Origin: Desulfosoma sp.
Lineage (GTDB): Bacteria; Desulfobacterota; Syntrophobacteria; Syntrophobacterales; DSM-9756
Length of the DNA: 64,000 bases
Reading direction: 5' to 3'
Assembly: GCA_037481875.1 (NCBI GenBank)
Contig: JBBFKY010000004.1
Location: 62,001-126,000, forward strand
The notes under the pieces were generated by a model that was given only the letters and a program-made list of their open reading frames with translations, did not search any database and was not told the origin of the DNA. Positions 44,314-53,176 of the stretch are shown one piece after another. The position numbers and the translations under genes were made by a program. Numbering within the stretch: position 1 is the stretch's first letter; the number at the start of each line of letters is the position of its first letter.

Positions 44314-45249
44314 ATGAGGATTTTGGTGGCTGACGACGATTCCACGACACGCAAAATGGTCGCCGCTATGTTGACCAAATGGGGCTATCATGTGGTGGCG
44401 GTCAACTCCGGAGATGCCGCATGGGATGTTCTTAAGAACGAGGATGCTCCTAGGCTGGCTGTTTTGGATTGGGTCATGCCCGGCATGGATGGAGTGGATA
44501 TTTGCCGCAAAGTGCGTGAAACGGTGCCCAAGGACCGCTACCTCTACCTGATCCTTTTGACGGCCAAAACAAGCCGCCAGGAAATCATTTCCGGACTGGA
44601 AGCCGGCGCCGACGACTACATGATCAAGCCTTTTGATCCCAGTGAACTTCAAGTGCGTGTGGGTATCGGGCGACGCATCATTTCGCTCCAGGAAGAACTG
44701 GTTGCTGCTCGAGAGGCTTTACGCTTTCAAGCCACACGTGATCCCTTGACGGGAATTTACAACCGGCGAGCGGCCTATCAAAGACTGTTGGAAGAGCTGG
44801 AAAGAGCGGGTCGCGACAACAAACCCGTCAGTGTGCTCATGGTGGATCTGGACCACTTCAAAAAAATTAACGACACTTATGGACATCTTGTGGGAGATCA
44901 GGTCCTCAAGGAAACGGTGGCTCGAATTCAGAGTGTGATCCGGTCCTATGACGTGGTGGGAAGATTTGGAGGGGAAGAATTTATGGTGGTTCTTCCCAAT
45001 GCCGATACGGACATTGCTGTGAGGGTGGGCGAAAGGATTCGCGCAGCGGTTTCTTCTCGACCCATCGTTGCAAACGATCAGATTTCCATCTCGGTGACCC
45101 TTAGCGCGGGGGTGGCTTCCCTTGGTGTTTCCGGTGCTTCCGCCGATGCCCTTATTCAATCCGCTGACGAAGCTCTCTACCTTGCCAAACGCACGGGACG
45201 AAACCGCGTCTGTAGCGCCGGCGACCCGTTCGCGGCCGTGTGTGCTTAG
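44314..45249 (+). CDS. response regulator with diguanylate cyclase (REC-GGDEF)
   Basis: A 311-aa PleD-like output protein. The receiver (1-120) has ADDDSTTRKM, phospho-Asp in VLDWVMPGMDG and KPFDPSEL. The GGDEF domain (about 150-305) has DPLTGIYNRRA, MVDLDHFKKINDTYGH and an active-site GGEEF. It should make cyclic di-GMP when phosphorylated. I chose ATG 44314 behind GGGAAGG; the ATG at 44296 directly follows the kinase stop without a ribosome-binding site. Last gene of the three-gene signalling operon. Confidence 0.94.
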   Translation: MRILVADDDSTTRKMVAAMLTKWGYHVVAVNSGDAAWDVLKNEDAPRLAVLDWVMPGMDGVDICRKVRETVPKDRYLYLILLTAKTSRQEIISGLEAGADDYMIKPFDPSELQVRVGIGRRIISLQEELVAAREALRFQATRDPLTGIYNRRAAYQRLLEELERAGRDNKPVSVLMVDLDHFKKINDTYGHLVGDQVLKETVARIQSVIRSYDVVGRFGGEEFMVVLPNADTDIAVRVGERIRAAVSSRPIVANDQISISVTLSAGVASLGVSGASADALIQSADEALYLAKRTGRNRVCSAGDPFAAVCA

Positions 45250-45407
45250 AGGCATGTCCTAGTCCGTGTTTTTATCCGGAAGGACAGGTGTCCCGCCCGC
45301 ACTACGACCCGAGCGGAACAGAGAGCCCTGCCGCCGGGGGGACAATCGCCTTTCCTTGATTTGCCCCTATTTTAGGGGGTGTGTGCGTTGTTTACGAAAA
45401 ATTGTGC

Positions 45408-45432
45408 AGCGGACACATCGGTGCGCCCCTAC
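45408..45432. repeat. family-B palindrome copy
   Basis: Reads AGCGGACACATCGGTGCG followed by CCCCTAC, near identical to the copy at 28079. Confidence 0.65.
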
Positions 45433-45588
45433 ACTAATAGGCTGCATCGGTTCGCCCCCATGAGAGCCGGTGTCGGTAAGCCATGACTATAGGCCGTAAG
45501 ACTTCGCCCCGTGGATCGGTAAGGGGATGTCGAGCGGCCCGTAAGGTTTGGTGAGATGCGTCGATACGCCCTTTTAAGGGGGTAAGGG

Positions 45589-45664
45589 AGCGTGTCCGAA
45601 AACAAGAAAGACTGCTGCATCCAGTGCCGTATTGTAGGAGCGAGACACCGCTTCGCCCCTACAA
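45589..45664. repeat. composite repeat element with family-A palindrome
   Basis: Head AGCGTGTCCGAAAAC at 45589, then a 33-base dyad 45632-45664 with arms TTGTAGGAGCGA and TTCGCCCCTACAA. Same block order as 51895-51969. Confidence 0.75.
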
Positions 45665-45914
45665 ACCTGAGAATACCTCTTTTGCTGGGGGCCAACCTCC
45701 GAACCGGCCTTTATGAGGGCGGCCTCCGGCGCTCCTAGAAAAGGGCGCGCTGCGCCGTGACCCTACTCGGCATGGAATGGCTCCTATTTGACTGTCGGAG
45801 AAGCTTCGAGGATGGCGGCCATGGGGAAAGGGAGCCGGAAGTTCGTGACCCCTTTCCTTGCCGAGCGTCCTTCTACGAGATTGGGGGGCCATGGAAAGGC
45901 TGGCTTTTGAAGGC

Positions 45915-46418
45915 TCAATGACCCTGAAGTTTTTGGGACTGTCCTGTAACGACGGCCATCCATTTTTCCAGAGCTTCCACGCGAGCGTCGTAGCCTTGAA
46001 CGCCTAAAAGCTTGGCTCCCTGCAAGTTGGGAAGCACTGCTTTGTACAGGGCGGCTAATTCCTTTTCCTGCGCAGCTACGGCTGCGACACCTTCACGAGC
46101 GGCCTTTTCCAAAATTGGCCGCAAAGTGTTCAAGGCTTCTTCCGGATTGGCGAAAGGTTTGCCGACCAAAGCTCGTGCTGCTTCGGCAGTGACGGGAATG
46201 AAGCCGTAGCCGGGAACAGCGGAACCTATCAGACCCCATAATCGTCCCTGACAAAGACCAAGGCCGCCTCGCTCCGCACGAAAATAATAATGAGATGGTG
46301 TAGCCAACAGGACGAGTGATCCCACGACGAGAATCACGGCAAGAATGGCGGATCCTTTGAAAAGGAGACTGCGGTTGATAGCGGATACCACGATGTGTTT
46401 GTCGCTTGAGCCCTGCAT
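45915..46418 (-). CDS. hypothetical single-pass membrane protein
   Basis: A 167-aa protein with one N-terminal membrane helix (about 21-40, GSAILAVILVVGSLVLLA) and an external helical region rich in alanine and glutamate, ending in LEKWMAVVTGQSQKLQGH. The ATG at 46418 follows CGGAGGA. The helix could be a signal anchor. I do not recognise the family. It lies 65 bases downstream of the TrmJ-like gene on the same strand. Confidence 0.75.
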   Translation of the reverse strand: MQGSSDKHIVVSAINRSLLFKGSAILAVILVVGSLVLLATPSHYYFRAERGGLGLCQGRLWGLIGSAVPGYGFIPVTAEAARALVGKPFANPEEALNTLRPILEKAAREGVAAVAAQEKELAALYKAVLPNLQGAKLLGVQGYDARVEALEKWMAVVTGQSQKLQGH

Positions 46419-46483
46419 GGCCGTCCTCCGTGTTCTGAGTCTTACCACCGTGGAGAAAAGAAAAGCCGTAAACGGCAGCCAAT

Positions 46484-47284
46484 CTAGTCAAGGGCGGGGG
46501 TCGAGTCAATCCCTTTGTCCCCCTGAAGGGCTCGGCGCACCGCCTCGGAGGCCATCTTTTCGCCATACCAGTCGATCTGCCGGCAGATACCTCGAATAAT
46601 TTTCACTTCACGGGCCTGCAATCCAATACGGCTGAAAAATTGCCGAAGGCTTCGCATCCAGTAATCCGGGTTTTCCGGGTTCACGAAATGAATTTTGGCA
46701 AGGGTGTCTCGAAGGTGCGCATACATGGCTTCCAGCTCAAAACTTGTGGCTAACTTCGGCGTGAAGGTTTCCGGCGGATCTTCAGCCGCTCGAAAGATTT
46801 CATAGACCATGATCATGACGGCTTGAGCCAGATTTAAAGAAGCAAATTCCTTGGACGTGGGAATGGTCACCAAAGCGTGGCAGTATTTCAATTCCCGGTT
46901 GGCCAAGCCTCGGTTTTCCGGCCCGAAGAGCAAGGCTGTTTGATTCGTGCGACAGATGTCCACCACACGTCGGGCCATTTCCCGAGGATCCATGACGGTC
47001 CGCCTGTGGGAACCTGTTCTTGCCGTGGTGCCGATGATATATTGAAACGATGCTAAAGCTTCACCCAGATCGTCGTAGACTTCCATGTCGGCTACCACGT
47101 CTTCGGCGGCATGGGTGGCCATTTTAAGAATGCGTGAGAGGTCGCAATCGAGAGGATCGACGACGATCAAGCGGCGCAGTCCCATGTTTTTCGCCGCACG
47201 AGCCGCGGCTCCGATGTTTTCCGGAAAGTGAGGGCGATGAAGCACCACGGCGATGTTGTCTAAGGGAGTGCGGCTGGGCTTCAT
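46484..47284 (-). CDS. TrmJ-type tRNA/rRNA 2'-O-methyltransferase
   Basis: SPOUT (SpoU class) RNA ribose methyltransferase of 266 aa. Motifs are VVLHRPHFPENIGAAARAAKNMG (motif 1), LLFGPENRGLAN (motif 2) and the knot segment PTSKEFASLNLAQAVMIMVYE (motif 3). The C-terminal ~90 residues form a helical extension as in TrmJ, which modifies position 32 of tRNA; the target is not certain here. ATG 47284 chosen, with GGAG upstream. Divergent from the second Memo-AMMECR1 gene (128 bases). Confidence 0.92.
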   Translation of the reverse strand: MKPSRTPLDNIAVVLHRPHFPENIGAAARAAKNMGLRRLIVVDPLDCDLSRILKMATHAAEDVVADMEVYDDLGEALASFQYIIGTTARTGSHRRTVMDPREMARRVVDICRTNQTALLFGPENRGLANRELKYCHALVTIPTSKEFASLNLAQAVMIMVYEIFRAAEDPPETFTPKLATSFELEAMYAHLRDTLAKIHFVNPENPDYWMRSLRQFFSRIGLQAREVKIIRGICRQIDWYGEKMASEAVRRALQGDKGIDSTPALD

Positions 47285-47412
47285 GGACGTGAAGCTGAGC
47301 TCCTTCAATAGGGTTTAAGGATCGAAAAAGGGTTTCATCAAACAGGGCGTCATTATAAGGTGTCGCGTCGAGGATGCAAGACAGTGTAGCTTGATCCAGC
47401 AGGGGGAAGCTC

Positions 47413-48834
47413 ATGGGATCGGAAAAGGTTCGTGAATCCGTTATTGCGGGCACATGGTATCCCGGAAATCCGGAAAAGCTTCGCAAAAACATTGTGGAAT
47501 ATTTGTCGAAGGCATCGACGGCAAACATTTCCGGTCGACTGGTCGGGGTGGTGGCTCCGCACGCCGGTTATATGTATTCGGGGCCTGTGGCGGCTTACGC
47601 CTACAAACTCCTTGAAGGAAAACCGATCAAACGGGTTCTCATCATGGCGCCGAGCCATCGGGCCTACTTCAGCGGGGCCAGTGTGGACGATGCAGCGGGT
47701 TATCGCACCCCATTAGGCGTGGTCCCAGTGGATCGAGCCCTAGCCCAAAAGCTTACGGCCCATAAGGATCTCTTCTCCCATGTGCCGCAGGCTCACGCCC
47801 AGGAACATTCCCTGGAAATTCAACTACCTTTTTTACAAGTGGTCCTGCAAGACTTTCGCATGACCCCGGTTTTGATTGGTGACGTGACCCTGGAAGCATG
47901 CCGACGCTTGGCCCACGTTGTGGCCGAGGCGGTCGCCGACGATGATGTATTGTTGGTGGCGAGCACTGATCTCTCCCATTACTATCCGTACCAGGAAGCC
48001 AAGAAGCTGGATGCACGTGTCATCGAAAAAGTCGATCGCTTTGATCCGGAAGGGCTCTTTGAAGCGTTGCAAAAAAGGGAGTGTGAAGCCTGCGGGGGGG
48101 GGCCTCTGGTGACAACACTTCTTGCCGCTCGAGAACTAGGGGCCAACAAGGCACGCGTCCTCTACTATGCCAATTCCGGCGATGTGACGGGAGATGTTCG
48201 AGGGGTGGTGGGGTATATGGCAGCCGCCCTTTTCGATAACCCAGGAAAAGCGTTCAAGGAATTCCCTTCCGCTGATGCCTCTGAGAATGTCGACCAAGAG
48301 ACGTTTTCCGAAGAAGAAAGAACTATTCTACGTCGTTTGGCATGGCAGGCGATAAATTGGAAACTGGGCCGGGATTCGGAACCTGTCTATAAAGGAACGG
48401 GCTCAAAGCTTTTAGAAAAACGAGGTGCTTTTGTCACTCTGCACAAGCACGGGACCCTTCGAGGATGTATCGGCTATGTGGAAGCTCATAAGCCATTGTG
48501 GCAAACGGTCAAAGAAGCGGCGGTGCAGGCGGCCTTTGCTGATCCTCGGTTTCCACCGGTGCGTGCCGATGAGCTGGAGGGTCTGGAATTGGAAATTTCT
48601 GCCCTAAGTCCCCTGGAACGCATCAAGGACCCTCTTGATTTTTCCGTGGGACGCCATGGTCTGGTGATTCGTAAAGGCTACCACAGCGGACTGCTGTTGC
48701 CTCAGGTTGCGGTGGAGCATGGCTGGACGAAAGAGCAGTTTCTGGACTGGACATGCAAAAAGGCCGGGCTTTCTCCAGGATGCTGGAAACATGGGGAGGC
48801 TGAGGTCTACCGGTTTTCGGCGGAAGTGTTTTAG
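47413..48834 (+). CDS. cytosolic Memo-AMMECR1 fusion (second copy)
   Basis: A 473-aa fusion of Memo-like (about 7-275) and AMMECR1 (about 300-473) domains without any signal peptide, starting directly at the Memo fold (VRESVIAGTWYPGN). Metal-site residues match the exported paralogue: His50 (APHAG), His82 (APSHR), His132 (QEHSLEIQLPF), Asp186/His189 (STDLSHYY) and Cys227 (EACGGGPL). LRGCIG lies at 349-354. No radical SAM gene is adjacent. Ribosome-binding site GGGGGAAG. Biochemical function unknown. Confidence 0.92.
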   Translation: MGSEKVRESVIAGTWYPGNPEKLRKNIVEYLSKASTANISGRLVGVVAPHAGYMYSGPVAAYAYKLLEGKPIKRVLIMAPSHRAYFSGASVDDAAGYRTPLGVVPVDRALAQKLTAHKDLFSHVPQAHAQEHSLEIQLPFLQVVLQDFRMTPVLIGDVTLEACRRLAHVVAEAVADDDVLLVASTDLSHYYPYQEAKKLDARVIEKVDRFDPEGLFEALQKRECEACGGGPLVTTLLAARELGANKARVLYYANSGDVTGDVRGVVGYMAAALFDNPGKAFKEFPSADASENVDQETFSEEERTILRRLAWQAINWKLGRDSEPVYKGTGSKLLEKRGAFVTLHKHGTLRGCIGYVEAHKPLWQTVKEAAVQAAFADPRFPPVRADELEGLELEISALSPLERIKDPLDFSVGRHGLVIRKGYHSGLLLPQVAVEHGWTKEQFLDWTCKKAGLSPGCWKHGEAEVYRFSAEVF

Positions 48835-48983
48835 AAAGGATTGAGCTCTCGCAGATGAGCTGTTGCAGTACGCCCGGATTGAACGGAGAGGGTAAGGCCT
48901 GAAAACAAGCCACCGTGACGAACACCACATGGTCGAAGAAACTTCGCGGGATCTAAGGATGGTGTCCTCAAAAGGAGTCGGGC

Positions 48984-49520
48984 GTGGGAGAAGTCATCGC
49001 TTTGGATGAAAAGCGCCGTCGCATGCGGGCTCGCCGCGCCTTTCATCTTTGGGAAAGGCGCTTTAACGCCGTCTTTCATGAAAGAACGTCGGTTCGGGAT
49101 CTTTCCGATGCCGTCCTATCTGTTTTGATTCAGCCGGGTGAACAGGGTACCCGTTTGTTGCAGTCGGTCGTGGTGAGTCTTCTTACGGGCGAGGAGAATA
49201 CGGATCTGGAGAGACTGACTCCTGCGCAGAAAATTTCGGTCATTGACCTGACTTTGTTCCTGGTGGATCAGATCCGGTTTGAATGCATGCGAAGGCTCGG
49301 GTGGGTGGAACCGGATCCTCGCTTGGAGATGCCTATTGTGGACCTGTTGGACCAGGTTGCCAAAGGGGATATATCCGGAACTCCGTCCACTCCCCCCATC
49401 TTGCCCTCCCACCCTCTTTATGCCGAATACCAAAAGACTTTCGCGGGGGACCAAGGTGCTTTCGTTCGAAAACTTATCCCTCGAGCCATTGAAGAATTCA
49501 TTCGCCGCAGCCGGACCTAA
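48984..49520 (+). CDS. hypothetical protein
   Basis: A 178-aa mostly helical cytosolic protein with a strongly basic start (DEKRRRMRARRAFHLWERRF), a middle rich in leucine (LSDAVLSVLIQPGEQGTRLLQSVVVSLL) and a proline/serine linker before the final helix (LIPRAIEEFIRRSRT). I do not recognise it. GTG start behind AAAGGAG. It converges with, and overlaps by 4 bases, the transporter gene. Confidence 0.75.
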   Translation: MGEVIALDEKRRRMRARRAFHLWERRFNAVFHERTSVRDLSDAVLSVLIQPGEQGTRLLQSVVVSLLTGEENTDLERLTPAQKISVIDLTLFLVDQIRFECMRRLGWVEPDPRLEMPIVDLLDQVAKGDISGTPSTPPILPSHPLYAEYQKTFAGDQGAFVRKLIPRAIEEFIRRSRT

Positions 49521-50794
49521 TCGTCCCATCGAACAGTTGTCAAAACGGCGGCGCCGACGACGAAAAACAGCAGAAGGGCAAGAATCGCGGGACGGGGAGT
49601 GCCGAAAAGATCCCGCAAAACCCCAAAAACAAAGGGCCCGAGGATCGCGGAAAATTTTCCTCCGATGGCAAAAAAACCAAAAAATTCAGCACTTTTTTCC
49701 TTTGGAATCAGGCGGCTGAAAAGGGAGCGGCTCAGCGATTGGCTGCCTCCCAAAATAAAGCCGACGACGGCGGCAAGAACCCAAAAATGCATGGCTGAGC
49801 GCATGCTGTAAGCGAAAAGCACAACGCCGCACCAGACGGTCAAACTGATGAGCAGTACTCGACGTGTGCCGAACTTTTCCGCAGCGCTCGCCAGCAAGGT
49901 GGCTCCTGGAAAAGCAATCCACTGCGTCATGAGGAAGGCTCCGGTCAGAGATGCCGTCGAAAGGCCTAGTTCCGTGGCTCCGTACACGGAGGCCATGGTG
50001 ATGACGGTTTGGATTCCGTTGTTGTAGAAGAAATAGGCGATCACCATCGCCGCCGCGGGTCGGCGAGTCCACAAGTCTTTCCAGAGGGCTACCGCAGTGG
50101 AGATATTCGGCAGCAACATGGTCTCGGAAGACCCAGCCCCTTGCGCAGGGAGCCAGAAGGAACAGGGGAGGGTGAAAGCAGCCCACCATAGCCCCACGGT
50201 GACAAAGGCGAATCGGACGACTTGGTCGGTGTTTTCCAGCCCGATCCATCCAGGATGATAAAGCCATACCAAATGCACGGCCAACAAGAGGCCGCCGCCC
50301 ACATAGCCGAAAGCGTACCCTAGACCGGAAAGCCAATCTTGTTGGGATGGAGTGGCGATATGGGGTAAGAAAGCATTGTAAAAGATTTCGCTAGCGGAAA
50401 AACAGGCGTAGGCGCCTATGAAAAAAAAGAGAGCCCGCCAGACGGTTCCCGGTCCTGTGGAAGCGAGAAACATTGTGGTTGCAGCTCCACAAAAAGCCAG
50501 TCCCAAGAAGAGCGTCTTACGCTTTCCGCGTATGTCCGCCCATCGGCCGATCCAAGGTGCTGCGACGGCGACACAGAAAAGTGACGTGGAGAGCGTGTAG
50601 CCCCACAGGGAGGAAGCCTGTGTGTGCCAATGAAAAAAACCTAGGTTGAGGGTCATGCCGTCGGAAGGCATGATCACTTTGGCAAAATAGACCGGAAAAA
50701 GAACGGCGAGAATGCTTGTGGCAAAGGTAGAATTGGCCCAATCGTAAAAACACCAAGCCCATTGCGCCTTGGTCTTGGGAAGCAGTCGCTCCAT
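49517..50794 (-). CDS. UMF1-family MFS transporter
   Basis: Major-facilitator-type membrane protein (425 aa, about 12 helices) of the UMF1/Atg22-like family. The N-terminal signature WAWCFYDWANSTFATSI, then IGRWADIRGKRK (the MFS A-motif), GYAFGYVGGGLLLA and GGSQSLSRSLFSRLIPKEKSAEFFGFF identify it. Substrate unknown; Atg22 homologues export amino acids. ATG 50794 gives the family start; a TTG 12 bases earlier is also open. The divergent gene starts only 23 bases away. Confidence 0.92.
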   Translation of the reverse strand: MERLLPKTKAQWAWCFYDWANSTFATSILAVLFPVYFAKVIMPSDGMTLNLGFFHWHTQASSLWGYTLSTSLFCVAVAAPWIGRWADIRGKRKTLFLGLAFCGAATTMFLASTGPGTVWRALFFFIGAYACFSASEIFYNAFLPHIATPSQQDWLSGLGYAFGYVGGGLLLAVHLVWLYHPGWIGLENTDQVVRFAFVTVGLWWAAFTLPCSFWLPAQGAGSSETMLLPNISTAVALWKDLWTRRPAAAMVIAYFFYNNGIQTVITMASVYGATELGLSTASLTGAFLMTQWIAFPGATLLASAAEKFGTRRVLLISLTVWCGVVLFAYSMRSAMHFWVLAAVVGFILGGSQSLSRSLFSRLIPKEKSAEFFGFFAIGGKFSAILGPFVFGVLRDLFGTPRPAILALLLFFVVGAAVLTTVRWDD

Positions 50795-50817
50795 CGCCGT
50801 TTTCAAGGAAGCCCCCT

Positions 50818-51651
50818 ATGCCCAAAGAGCGTTTCCATATGCTTTTGGCTTTAGAAGCCGCAAAAGTCCTGAGTCAGGGCAGGCGCCCACATTGGGACGA
50901 AGACTCCTATCTCCTGGGATCCATCATGCCGGACACCTTGTTCTATGATGTGCCCCATATGCGTCTTTCTCGATTGGGGCGGCGGCTTCATCGCATGCAA
51001 GGCGAAGCCGGCGCGCATGCCTGCCTTGAACAATTGTCTCGGGTCCCTTTCAACGACAGCGCTGCACGCTGGTGGCTTTTGGGCATGATGACCCATTTTC
51101 TTGCCGATGCCTTTTGGCACGGGTTGGTCAATCACTATAGCATGCCGCCCTTTTGGCCTTGCCGATACTACCGGCTCAAAGCCAGCTCTTGCCACTTTTG
51201 GCTGGAAAGCCAATTGGAAGCTCATTGGATTCCCCTTCTGGGGCCTCAGGACGGTTTCCGAAAAACCCTTCACCGTCTTCGTTTGTCTCTCTGGCGTCGG
51301 CATCCTGCGGCATCCTATTTCAGAGACTTTCTGAAAACCCTTTATGGGACCGCACCCTCTGAACAAGCCCTGAGGAAATGCCTTTTCTGGCAGGCGACCC
51401 TGCTGAGCCTTTTTTCAAATCCTCCGGGAGACGGTGTCCATGAGCGGCTTTTGCACAGCCGCTGGGGACGTCCTTTGGGAGCTCTGTTGGTGCCGAGAGC
51501 TTCTCGTCTTTCAGAACTCATGGAGATGGCCCCGGACCTTCCGGAATTCCATCTGGGATTGCATCCGTTTGATGGAAGGCTGCTCGCCAGATCAGTGGTG
51601 AGCATAACGGGGTTCCTTTGGGTCGTGCAGTCGTCGATCGTGAAGTCGTGA
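50818..51651 (+). CDS. zinc-dependent phospholipase C-like protein
   Basis: A 277-aa protein resembling the zinc-dependent phospholipase C family. His/Asp positions fit: H7 near the start, GSIMPDTLFYD, and the helix LLGMMTHFLADAFWHGLVNH, carrying H-x3-D-x3-H typical of the trinuclear zinc site. No signal peptide is seen, so an intracellular hydrolase or a non-enzymatic relative is possible. Ribosome-binding site AAGGAAG. The last ~20 residues look weakly conserved and run into repetitive DNA. Confidence 0.72.
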   Translation: MPKERFHMLLALEAAKVLSQGRRPHWDEDSYLLGSIMPDTLFYDVPHMRLSRLGRRLHRMQGEAGAHACLEQLSRVPFNDSAARWWLLGMMTHFLADAFWHGLVNHYSMPPFWPCRYYRLKASSCHFWLESQLEAHWIPLLGPQDGFRKTLHRLRLSLWRRHPAASYFRDFLKTLYGTAPSEQALRKCLFWQATLLSLFSNPPGDGVHERLLHSRWGRPLGALLVPRASRLSELMEMAPDLPEFHLGLHPFDGRLLARSVVSITGFLWVVQSSIVKS

Positions 51652-52169
51652 GGACCTAAGTTGTGAATCGGGAAGACGGGAAGTCGGCAATCGGGTAGGG
51701 GTGAGTGATGGAATGGGTAATCCAGAGGTTGAGCGGGGTTGGCTTGCCAAGTTGTGAAAAGGGGAAGGATCATGGGGTTTGGCCCCGCGTCTTGCAGGTT
51801 TGGAATGCTCAGTTTCATGAAGAATGAGTGTTGAAGGGACCACGTCCTCGCTATTCCCAAGGAGCGTGTCCGAGAACGAAATTTATTCTGAGCCCTTGTC
51901 CGAGAACTCGAACGAGCAGGGTCTTGAATGGCATTTCCAGGTAGGGGCGAGGCGCCGCCTCACCCCTACAAGCCTGAAACTCCGTTTTTTCTTTGAGGCG
52001 CGGGCCAAAGGCCCGAGCTTCCAGGAACCCATTGTCTGCCCTTGTTGCTGGATAGCCTTCTCGTCCCTGGGCTTCGGCTGCCTGACACCGTAGGACCCTA
52101 GGCATACAGCGTTTGAGTGGACTTGCAAGAAACGAGGCCTTTCATGAGATGAAAAAGTCAAGGCCTCCC
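51652..52169. other. 518-base gap with composite repeat
   Basis: No gene is supported. It holds runs of related words (GTCGTGAGG, GTTGTGAATCGGGAAG) at 51630-51700, one GTGTCCGAGAAC head at 51864, and the element at 51895-51969. Beyond that, nothing is recognised. Confidence 0.6.
51895..51969. repeat. composite ~75-bp repeat with family-A palindrome
   Basis: CTTGTCCGAGAACTCG, then GGTCTTGAATGGCATTTCC, then a dyad with arms GTAGGGG (51941-51947) and CCCCTAC (51963-51969). Clear relative of 28112-28190. Confidence 0.8.
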
Positions 52170-53054
52170 TCAGTGTACGGCGTGGCTTTGCGCTCCAACG
52201 GCCTCCATAGGCGGAAAGCGCTCCGTCAAGCGATCCACCATGTCTTCAACGGCCTTAATGAACGGCGAAGTGGCATCGGGATCTTCCATAACGGGTTTTC
52301 CTTGGTCGCCCCCCGTGACTACCGCTGGATCAAAAGGCAGGGATCCCAAAAAAGTGACACCCATCAATTCCGCGGTCTTCTTTCCTCCACCCGTGCTGAA
52401 AATGGGAATGAACTGTTGGCAATGAGGGCAGTACAGCCCGGACATGTTTTCAACCAAACCGGCGATGTCCAGCTGAACTTTCTTGCAGAAGTTGATGGAC
52501 TTTCGGACATCCGCCAATGCCACTTCCTGGGGAGTGGTGACAATGACCGCTTTGGCGTCGGGTAGAAGGCGCGCTATGCTTAAAGGCTCGTCCCCGGTAC
52601 CCGGAGGGCAGTCCACCACGAGGAAATCCAAATCGTTCCAGGTGCAATCGCTGATGAATTGTTGAATGACACCATGTTTGAGCGGGCCGCGCCAAATAAC
52701 GGCCGAATCCGTATCTTCCAGCATGGATTCGATGGAGACCACTTTGAGGTTGGGGCTGTATTCATGAGGAAGGATTTCCTGATCCTGGGACACTCGAAGC
52801 AGCCCGTGGAGTCCAAGCATTTTGGGAATGCTGGGTCCATGCAGGTCGATGTCCATCAAGCCCACTTGATACCCTTTTTTGGACAGAGCCAGTGCGATAT
52901 AGACGGCGACACTGCTTTTGCCCACACCCCCCTTGCCGCTCATCACAATGATTTTGTTTTTAATTCGTGCCAGCTTACACGCCAGAATCTCGTCTTTGGA
53001 ATGTTTCTTTCGACTTTCGCAGGTCGAACAAGATTTGCCTTCGCAGGTTCCCAT
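52170..53054 (-). CDS. Mrp/NBP35-family ATP-binding iron-sulfur carrier
   Basis: P-loop ATPase of the Mrp/NBP35 type (294 aa) that binds and transfers Fe-S clusters. It begins with an N-terminal Cys set (Cys4, Cys9, Cys12), then deviant Walker A SGKGGVGKSS (about 39-48), MDIDLHGPSIPKMLG, LVVDCPPGTGDEPL (Walker B region) and the cluster-binding LYCPHC pair near residue 210. Ribosome-binding site AAGGAGAAG. Divergent from the CMD gene. Confidence 0.95.
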   Translation of the reverse strand: MGTCEGKSCSTCESRKKHSKDEILACKLARIKNKIIVMSGKGGVGKSSVAVYIALALSKKGYQVGLMDIDLHGPSIPKMLGLHGLLRVSQDQEILPHEYSPNLKVVSIESMLEDTDSAVIWRGPLKHGVIQQFISDCTWNDLDFLVVDCPPGTGDEPLSIARLLPDAKAVIVTTPQEVALADVRKSINFCKKVQLDIAGLVENMSGLYCPHCQQFIPIFSTGGGKKTAELMGVTFLGSLPFDPAVVTGGDQGKPVMEDPDATSPFIKAVEDMVDRLTERFPPMEAVGAQSHAVH

Positions 53055-53176
53055 CTCGTCTTCTCCTTGTATGCCGGATTCGGTAAAATCGGCGCTAAAG
53101 TAAAGGCAGGTTATGAAATTGTCAACGCACAGGTCGGATTCCTTGAAAACTAAAATGACAAGAAGGAGGTCGTGAC

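Larger units (their letters stand above)
45250..45914. other. 665-base gap rich in repeats
   Basis: No gene is supported. The region contains a family-B copy (45408-45432), several partial words such as CGGTTCGCCCCCAT near 45449 and TTCGCCCCGTGG near 45505, and a composite element (45589-45664). It separates the signalling operon from convergent genes on the minus strand. Confidence 0.65.

Noticed and set aside
43804-44652. 282-codon minus-strand frame opposite kinase and regulator
   Set aside because: Covers the HPt and REC coding motifs on the other strand; shadow frame.
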